Shown here piece by piece: positions 56,524 through 64,000 of a stretch of 64,000 nt of DNA. The DNA comes from Eretmocerus hayati (lineage: Eukaryota > Arthropoda > Insecta > Hymenoptera > Aphelinidae), in assembly GCA_029851415.1 (NCBI GenBank), contig CM056742.1, positions 157,175,121 through 157,239,120 on the forward strand, given 5' to 3'. The translations under genes and the position numbers were made by a program. Each line of letters opens with the position of its first letter. Position 1 is the first letter of the stretch. Below the pieces are notes generated by a model. That model saw nothing but the letters and a program-made list of their open reading frames with translations. It searched no databases and was not told the DNA's origin.

Positions 56524-56525
<2 letters not shown>
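55311..56525. other. Intergenic; holds a diverged GGGGTAAC-family repeat near 56258-56330
   Basis: AACGTCAACTGGGG...TTATTGGGACA and GTAACTTTGGAGCC echo the 24.1-25.0 kb repeat. Nothing else was recognised. Confidence 0.4.

Positions 56526-56526
<1 letters not shown>

Positions 56527-56557
<31 letters not shown>
56527..56557. repeat. (GT)n microsatellite
   Basis: About 15 uninterrupted GT units. Confidence 0.9.
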
Positions 56558-56651
56558 CAAATTATGCATTTGAGTGTGCAAGTGTACGCCAAGGGGAATC
56601 TCTGGAATATTCGGCAGCGAGGCGTCCGAGGCGCACCGGAGTGCCTCACCT

Positions 56652-56855
56652 GGGGTCTGATTGTAGATAACTTCTGATTAAGGAATCTTGCGCGCGCGCT
56701 GCGTTGCGTAGGATAGCGTAGGATAGTGTAGGATATCTTTTCTCTCTTTAGATTGGCTCTTTCTCCCGGCTCCAACCAATCAGAATAGAGGAAAGATATC
56801 CTACTCTATCCTACGCAACGCAGCGGGCACGCGCAAGATTCCACAATCAGACCCC
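56652..56855. mobile_element. MITE with TIR GGGGTCTGATTGT
   Basis: The 204-bp element starts GGGGTCTGATTG and ends CAATCAGACCCC. Pairing continues through GGAATCTTGCGCG / CGCGCAAGATTCC and GCGTTGCGTAGGATAG / CTATCCTACGCAACGC. Three GTAGGATA units lie in the left arm. No clear target-site duplication. Confidence 0.65.
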
Positions 56856-56991
56856 GGCACATCAACTCGCGTCCGACCTCACACTGCCGCGAGCAGCTGC
56901 AGTAGAATTGAGTCAACGAGAGCTACCGCTCTCACCCCGCTTGGTTCTGTTCCCCAGGTGTTCTAGGACACTGTTTCAAATACGATGATAA

Positions 56992-57243
56992 TGTAGGATG
57001 ATGTGGTGGTGCAGGTTCAAAAATAACATAAGTCGAGAGAATCCTTGATATGAACTTACATTACAAGACTATATATAAAGCAATGTGATGTGTGGCATGA
57101 GTGTGCGGTCGCTAACTGACGAGCTCGCTAGCTGCAAGCAACAGGAACCTAACCATACCTTGAGCCTAGAATAGAATAAATGATCGTGCGAACGTGTGAG
57201 TCACGTGAATGATTTGAATATAAAGTAAATACTATTTCAAACA
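56992..57243 (+). mobile_element. Possible solo LTR or LTR fragment
   Basis: The segment begins TGTAGGATGATG, has ATATATAAAG at 57071-57080, a GAATAAATG polyadenylation-like word about 100 bases later, and ends in ACA. This spacing suits an LTR with U3-R-U5. No partner LTR, primer site or duplication was found. Confidence 0.28.
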
Positions 57244-57554
57244 TTCCGTCTCCTCTGGTCAGCCTGATCTATGATGATTTCAAGTCATGAAGAGCCTCTG
57301 GTGGAGAATATATTACAATGAACTGATGAGTAGAAGATGAAGCTGCTTGGAGAAATATATCCCGATGAGAGCCAAGACACGTCTGATATTGATCTTTTGA
57401 AGACTGTCAACATGCATATTTCGGATTATGATTCTGATACACGATCTCTAGGATCTGATGATATGATTGTCTAACAGGTATTTCATTTGTAAATTATGTA
57501 TTGAGAATGATGGATTGTACATAGTAGTTAACGAGGAACTTTGCAAGGAGAGTA

Positions 57555-58433
57555 CAGTACCCTGCAAAAAAATGGAACACGGATACCCTCACTAAAACAG
57601 CCATTACTCTGACGCGTTTGGGTCCACGCGAATTTTTCAAAAAACAATTGAAAGATGAGAAAAAAATCTATCAAATTCTGTTTTTAATTTTTTTTATTGA
57701 AATTTCATGCCTTTAATTGACACTCAAAATTGGAAAAATTCTTATTTCAATCAATCATCGATCATTTATCGGGAAATTACGATAACGTGAAAATTCTTGC
57801 GGGATGTTGTAGCTCTTTTCAAGACCTTCAAAATCGTTTTTTTATACATTACTCTACGATTTTTCACGCCCGAGTTACGAGCGAACTCATACAAAGAATT
57901 TCGTACGAGTTGAGGGTATCGGAAGTATGGAAACATGAGTTTTTCTTAGTTGAGGTGGGCGAAAGTCCTTCCGAACAATTTTTGGAATGAACCTGGCAAT
58001 TATTTCATGGAATTCTGAAGAATTAACGTCAAAATCGTAGATTATGACCTTTTCCGTATTTTTGTTACACTCAACCCGTACAAAATTCTTTGTACGAGAT
58101 CGCTCGTAACTCGGGCGTGAAAAACCGTAGAGTAATGTATAAAAAAACGATTTCAAAGGTCTTGAAAAGAGCTACAACATCCCGTAAGAATTTTTACGCT
58201 ATCGTGATTTCCCGATAAATGATCGATGATTGATTGAAATGAGAATTTTTCCAATTTTGAGTGTCAATTATAGGCATGGAATTTCGATCAAAAAAAATTT
58301 AAAACACATAATTCGATAGATTTTTTTCTCATCTTTCAAGTGCTTTTTGGAAAATTGGCGTAGACCCAAACGCGTCGGAGTAATGGCTGTTTTAATGAGA
58401 GTATCCGTGTTCCATTTTTTTTGCAGGGTACTG
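57555..58433. mobile_element. TA-flanked fold-back transposon (Tc1/mariner-type ends)
   Basis: Termini CAGTACCCTGCAAAAAAATG (left) and its inverse (right, one A longer run) are flanked by TA at 57553-57554 and 58434-58435. Nearly the whole 879 bp is one palindrome. The word GTTACGAGCGA..CTC lies in the left arm near 57875 and its inverse near 58100, and the GATCGATTTATCGGGAAAT-type block pairs across. Arms are about 390 bases with 5-10% visible differences. No transposase. A decayed copy of its right end lies near 10600. Confidence 0.78.
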
Positions 58434-58489
58434 TAATTGTATGTATGAATAAATTGACTGCTCTGAGTTGAGTTGTATCATCATATTAA

Positions 58490-59545
58490 TACATACTTAG
58501 GCGTAAAATTTTGTGTTCTTTCGATTGCCGCGGTCAAAATTTCAAAATTTTCCAAAGAAAGGCCCCACAAACCAAAAAACATAAAAAACGCGGTTTTTTG
58601 GGAAACCCAGGCAATAAAAAAATGTGTCTCAGAAAGTACAACAACCTTTTTCCTTACGGAAAATGCTTGCCCTTCAAGTTTCAGGGGGTTTTCCAACGCT
58701 CTGGTGCAATTTTCGGGCTACCCCATAGCATCAATTCATTCAAAATTTTCAAACCACATATTTCGACGTGAAATCTTGTGCTCTTTCGATTGCTGCAATC
58801 AGAATTCCAAAATTTCCCCCGATAAGGCCCCAAAAACCAAAGTAACATGAAAAATGTGGTACTTTGAAAAATCGAGGCAACCAAAAACTGTGTCTTGAAA
58901 AATGCAACAACTTCACCCCTCATGAATAATGCCTCAAATTGCATTCCCTTCAAGTCCCAGGAGGTTTTTCAATGCTCCTGTGCAATTTTCGGGCTACCTG
59001 TCTGTTTGACTGTTGTGAAGCTCATAGCATCAATCCATTTAAAATTTCCAAACCACATATTTCGACGTAAAATTTTGTGCTCTCTTGATTGCCGTGACCA
59101 GAATTCCAGAATTTCCCCAGAAAAGGCCCCAAAAACCGATAATTATCAATAAATGTGGTTTTTTGAAAAACCCAGGCAACCAAAAAATGTGTCTTTGAAA
59201 ATGCCACAACTTTGTTCTCCACGAAAAATGCCTCAAATTGCTTCCCTTTCAAGTTCCAGGGAGTTTTTAAACGCTCCTGTGCAATTTTGGAGCTTCCTCC
59301 CTGTTTGACTGTTGCGAAGCTCATAGCATCAATTTATTCAAAATTCCCAACGTAAAATTTTGTGCTCTTTCGATTGCCGTGATCAGAGTTCTAAAATTTT
59401 TCCAGGAAAGGCTCCAAAAACCAAAAAACCATCAAGAAATGTGGTTTTCTGAAAAACCCAGGCCACCAAAAAATGTGTCTTGAAAAATGCAACAACTTTG
59501 TGCCTCATGAAAAATGCCTCAAATTGCTTTCCCTCCAAGTTAAAC
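58490..59545 (+). repeat. Tandem array of ~0.26-0.30-kb units, four copies
   Basis: Units begin at about 58500, 58765, 59065 and 59350 with TTT(C)GACGTAAAATTTTGTG and run through CTTTCGATTGC, AGGCCCCAAAAACCA, TGTGTCTTGAAAAATGC, GCTCCTGTGCAATTTT and CATAGCATCAATT. The last is truncated near 59545. Units differ by 10-20% and indels. ORFs in the array are artefacts. Confidence 0.8.
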
Positions 59546-59749
59546 CGCTAATACTGTGTTTCTTAGCTGATTCTCGCGTTTTGGTGGATGCTACAACCGT
59601 ACGAGTTCTGTGCGACCCTCGAGAGAAACGGACTTATTTTCTGCATGGAAAAACCTACTATTTGATCATTTTCAAAGTCTCGATATCGCCTGTTTAGTGG
59701 GGAAGTATAATTGTGCCAACTTACAATTTTTTCCCTTACTGTGTGACGA

Positions 59750-60015
59750 TCCTGCAAACGGCATCTTGTAGAGCTGTAAAAATGCTATGTGAAGCTATCT
59801 TTTGATTATTTTTCACATTCCACGTGTGAGAACGTATGAGCTATCAAAACACTTTGAACGGTGGTTTTTTACCAAATACCGCACCTAGAACGATGAAAAC
59901 CCGCCATTCTGGGTATTTTGATAGCTCATACATTCTCACACGTGAAACGTGAAAAATCATCAAAAAAGAGCCACACACGGAATTTTTTCTGTTCTACGAG
60001 ATATCGTTCGCAGAG
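59750..60015. repeat. Fold-back of ~265 bp
   Basis: CACGTGTGAGAACGTATGAG with GCTATCAAAA near 59820-59850 pairs with TTTTGATAGC..CTCACACGTG near 59920-59945. Pairing continues outward (CTGCAAACGGCATCTTGTAG with CTACGAGATATCGTTCGCAG). Non-coding. Confidence 0.6.
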
Positions 60016-60918
60016 AGAGAGAGTGAAAATCTTCGAAAATCCCCAAGTTCTGTCCAGCATGTAGTACCCTCAAATTATCTCATAGAAATCAACCAAACCA
60101 GTCAAAAGTTGGCATTTCTTCTGCTCTTCAAGATCTTCCGTTAGAATGGCCCTACGACGCATAGATCGTGAGATATTGCTGTTGAGGTGGAGGGTGATAT
60201 TGCCTTTAGCATTCACGAATTTATGAGCAGTAGTATATGAACATACAGGTTGCAGAGCCATCAGGATATTCTGACACAAGTGTTATCTCTCGCGAGGTGT
60301 ATTTTTCTAATTTAAGATTGGCTCAATGATAATTGTCAGTCATGCTTATAATTTGCATTCATCCTGATTCGATAAAGCGAGCCACGAGTTGCACGTATTG
60401 GTTTATTTGGTTTTCATTTGAGTGATAGTAGGTACATTCATCAGATTATAAATTATATAAATTGGGCTCCCTCCAAATTCTATGCGTACTAAACTTTTGC
60501 GGAGTCCACCGAAGGGTTCTACTAAAATACCTGCTTTCTTTGTGAAGTATACCCAAAGGGATCATTTTGGAAAAGGTTTGTCTGTCGTTTGAGTGAAAAT
60601 GGAGCGAAGCTAGTCACCATACTCTAGGTCAGAACACTGAAAGAGCCTCCACAGGAAACGTGTCTTTGAACACTTTGCTAGCAAAAAAAGGAAAAAATTT
60701 CGAAGGAAGAATTACATTCCGTCTGAGGAGAAAAATCCAAGACTTTAGAGTATGATGAATGACTCCTTAGCCTGTATCTCTAGGATATCATTGTAAAAAT
60801 CGCCCAAAAATGTCATGATCGCGAACGTATTACGTGATTTTTCTTGTACTGGAAAAAAATAATTCCTCTAGTTTGGACAAGTTTCATAAGTTCTTTGTTA
60901 CCCTCATCCTCGGAGGGT
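60016..60918. other. Intergenic, 3' side of GMC gene B
   Basis: No gene or convincing repeat was seen. Confidence 0.4.
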
Positions 60919-63900
60919 TTATATGTCAGACTGACGAGGACTCAAGCACAAAGTAGAGCCCACGTTGAAGCCCCACTCGCATTTGATCATGTCAGCCGCC
61001 TTCTCAGCTATGGCCATGGTTCCGAGATTCAGGTGTGCGGTGGGGATCGTCGGCATAATCGAGGCATCGACCACTCTCAATTTTCTAACTCCCATCACCT
61101 TGAAAAATGTAATCAAATGAGTTGTACAAGGATTTTGAATAATTGATAATTCATGAAAGCACGTAGTTTTATCTTTTAGATCTAACCTGCAATTTCGTGT
61201 TGACTACTGCTGTTGGATCGCTTTCTTGTCCCATTTTGCAAGCACCACTATGGTGCCAGAGGCTTTGTGACAGAGTTCTAAGAGCACACTCCCAATATGG
61301 ATCTGAGTATAGCTCTAAATGTTCACATCCGAGTGCAGCAGGGTGAGCTAATCTTGCACCGTGTTGTTTGAATGCATCGGTTTCGCTTATCTTTAGAGCA
61401 AGTTTGATTCCTTTTATACCAACTCGAATGTCATCTGGATCAGAAAAGTGATTTGGAATTATCTTGGGTGAGGATTTTGGATTGGCATCACGCAGTAGTA
61501 TCTTTCCACGGCTCTTGGGTTGAATCATTACTGGCCAGAGTTGGAACCCGTGCTTATTGTTCACTTCAGCAAAAGACCTATTATAGTGTGCGTCAGTCAG
61601 TCCGGTAATCTTGAATTGGTAGTAATTTGCATTCACTCCTGAAAACATTATCTCCAAATTCGGTGGCTCTGAAGAATCTGGACTGTCCACGTTGATGTAA
61701 CCAACGCCTTCGATACCCGTTGGAACAGTTAGAGGACCTTTTCTGTTGATTAGATAGTCATTCAAAGCTGGATTGTTGGGTTTCACCAAATCAGGTGCGA
61801 GAATACTTCCGGTATCATTTGTGAGGAAATTGAGTCCAAGGAACGTCAAATGATCCATGAGATTTTCCCCTACTGGCGAATCTTGAAGAAGTGGTATTCC
61901 TATGTCTTTGAGATGGTCTTGCAGACCGATACCCGAAAGCATGAGAAGTTTTGGCGAGTTGATGGGTCCAGCGCACAGTATAACTTCCTTGTTGGCTAGA
62001 ACTTGGATCTTCTTCTCCTCTTTGGTAAACTCCACTCCAAATGCTGTCCTTCTTTCCGGATCTATCAGAATCCTATCAACGTGACTGAACATGCTTACAT
62101 GTAGATTTTTCCTCTGTTTAATCCGATGCAGATATGCTTTGTTCGTGCTTACTCTTTCGCCGTTCAACTGATTGGTTTGCAAATAGTTCAAACCTCGTTG
62201 CTTCTGTCCGTTGTAGTCAACCGGTGGTAGGCCTAGCTCCTCTCCTGCTTTTACCCAACTCTTGACATAAGGGGTCCGGTAAGGAACATCAGTGATATGC
62301 ACAGGACCGTCATAACCGTGATATTCGGTGTCAACTGGCGCCTTCGTAACATCATATTTCTCCAATTTTTTAAAGTACTTCAGCATACCCTCGTAAGACC
62401 AGGACTCGTCGTTCGTACTTTCTGCCCATCTATTGTAGTCTCTCATATTGCCTGCAGAGTAAATCCATATGATCCGAGAGGAAAAAGATATTAATCCTCC
62501 AAATATTATGCTCATAATCTTCTAAATCACACTCACACTCTTCTTAAGGGTGTCGTAACGAAAAAAGTGAGATTGAACATGGCTTCCAACTGATGAAACA
62601 TCACTCTGAGACATTCTGAGAATAAATCTGGTCAGTTGAGTAGAAGAAGTTGTGTCAAGTCTAAAAATTAGGCAGCGGCTACATGCAGTCTTTTGAGGCG
62701 ATTCTGAGACAGCGGGGCAGCGCCTCTAGCGGCAATTGAGCCGTTTTCTCCATGTAATTTGAAGCAAACACCACCGGAGCCTCCGATAGAGGCGCTGTCC
62801 CGCTGTCTCAGAATCACCAAAAACGACTGCATGTAGCCGCACCCTTAGGATAACTCAATGTCTGCAACTGGTTTCATCCATGGAACTTGGTCAGAGGCAA
62901 TTGAGTTGATGTTTGAAATCAGAAGCCACTAGAAATGACTATAAACACTAGATCTAGGACATAAAAACACCAGCTCGGTAAAGTGCAATGAAAGCTTATC
63001 AAAAGCACGCTACGTCAATACTTCTTACTTGACATAACAATAAAATTATTGACCTTAGGCACGAAAATCTAGCTCTCTGGAGGTCTGTTTTCGGATTGGA
63101 CATTTGAAAAGAAATTGGTTCTGAATATCAGCTCCTTATTGCGAATAAGCAAAGTAGAGACCGCGTAAACGGAAACACGTCACCAATGAACAAAGTTAGC
63201 GAATATCAAATTCGCGGATACGGGGCCTATATCGTATCGATTGAGATGAAATGACGGTGAAATTACGGTGCAAGACGGTGGTGGACAAGAGGGGCTCTGT
63301 CGAATATCCGGTGCCACCTGGTATCCACCATTGCCACTAGTAACCATCATTGTTAGTGGTATTTCGGTAGCCTTTGCGAAATTGAGTGGAATATAGTGAA
63401 TTTATCAATGGTACTCGTCGGTCCCCATAGATATCCGGCATTGGTAGAGAAAAAAAAACATCAACATTTTTTCGTTTCATCCATACGATATAAATAGATA
63501 CTCCTTACCTCGGGTAGCCATCATGGCATTAAGCGTGGTGGATCCTCCCATAACTTTTCCATAGTTTAGTGTGCATTGGTGATTTTCCATTCCCAAGCAA
63601 TACGAGTTGGACGGTTCAGTCGCATAATTCCAATGAATATTCTTGTCGTATTGTAGATACATTGCAATAAGAGGTATGTCCATTATCAAATTCTCTTGAC
63701 CACCAGCCTCAATAAGTAAAACCTTGGCTTGTTGGATTTCACTCAATCTTGCAGCCATGACAGCTCCAGCAGCACCAGCTCCCACAATTATGAAATCGTA
63801 TCTATCTCCGGAATTCGGTGTCAAATTCTTTAACTCTTTTGACTTGTATTGGAAAAAGTCTGCTAGAAACTTGATCCCGCCAAACTCCAGAGAGATGATA

Positions 63901-64000
63901 TGGCTCATGGTTTTCCACAAATTATTTACAATCCCATAATGCCCAGATGTAGGATTTATGGTAGCAAGTGATATTAAGAGGAAAATTGTGAGGAATTTTG
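60919..64000 (-). CDS. GMC oxidoreductase (glucose dehydrogenase-like) gene B, 5' end cut by window edge
   Basis: A paralog of gene A with identical exon plan: 63509 to beyond 64000, 61187-62451 and 60919-61098 (stop TAA). Introns are 1057 and 88 bases, with phases 1 and 0 as in gene A. At the window edge the frame still reads [20 protein letters not shown], so only about ten residues of the signal peptide are missing. Motifs: FAD site [74 protein letters not shown] and AEKAADMIK. The C-terminus diverges from gene A right after CEWGF and ends about 15 residues later. No disabling change was seen, so it is probably functional. Intron 1 carries a MITE (62671-62844). Confidence 0.88.
62671..62844. 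mobile_element. MITE in intron 1 of GMC gene B, 3-bp duplication TTA
   Basis: Starts GGCAGCGGCTACATGCAGTC and ends with its near inverse GACTGCATGTAGCCGCACCC, flanked by TTA at 62668-62670 and 62845-62847. Stems continue through GATTCTGAGACAGCGGG and CAGCGCCTCTA. The 174-bp element with TTA duplication suits PIF/Harbinger. It is absent from the corresponding intron of gene A. Confidence 0.75.

Noticed and set aside
58473..59324. Protein-coding ORFs in the 58.5-59.5 kb array
   Set aside because: Similar frames recur on both strands because the DNA is a tandem repeat.

Overview
The window looks like insect nuclear DNA, probably from a hymenopteran, although the order cannot be proven from this sequence. 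The supports are an insect gustatory-receptor gene end, two insect glucose-dehydrogenase-like (GMC) genes with spliceosomal introns, and a large load of insect-type transposable elements. There are no operons, rRNAs, CRISPR arrays or recognisable tRNA genes. Host genes occupy only a small share of the 64 kb. All exon structures were read by eye from splice signals, reading phase and comparison between paralogs.

Layout. 1-0.9 kb: last exons of a gustatory receptor (+). 0.9-24 kb: gene-poor DNA holding fold-back elements (1.3-2.0, 3.3-4.4, 15.6-16.0 kb), decayed non-LTR retrotransposon pieces (2.6-2.8, 4.6-5.6 kb), and non-autonomous DNA transposons whose target-site duplications can often be read directly (TTAA at 9.7 and 13.2 kb, 3-bp at 16.1 and 16.6 kb, TA at 17.2 kb). 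24.1-25.0 kb: a tandem and dispersed repeat. 25.3-28.3 kb: GMC oxidoreductase gene A (-), complete, three exons. 29.4-32.5 kb: a near-perfect 3.17-kb palindrome around a 15-bp minisatellite. 34-35.6 kb: GC-rich, hairpin-rich DNA.

35.8-52 kb is a mosaic best read as one decayed Ty3/gypsy retrotransposon on the minus strand. Its 5' gag half lies at 49.8-51.9 kb and its RNase H/integrase part at 38.5-40.4 kb, followed by unusual post-integrase ORFs at 35.9-38.5 kb. It has been split by a second element with long terminal repeats (143/149 bp at 42.7 and 49.6 kb). That element may carry a zeste-type Myb/SANT gene (40.7-42.3 kb) and unidentified ORFs (46.8-48.7 kb). The gag 3' half (42.9-43.8 kb) is flipped, and one inversion of about 40.44-43.83 kb would restore the expected order.

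52-61 kb: a TTCGGTCTA-type minisatellite interrupted by a hairpin, a non-LTR reverse-transcriptase fragment, MITEs, an LTR-like piece, a TA-flanked fold-back element and a ~0.3-kb tandem array. 60.9-64.0 kb: GMC gene B (-), a close paralog of gene A with the same two intron positions, cut by the window edge just inside its signal peptide. The two GMC genes read as a tandem duplication now separated by about 33 kb of transposon-rich DNA. They probably encode secreted FAD-dependent sugar/alcohol oxidoreductases.
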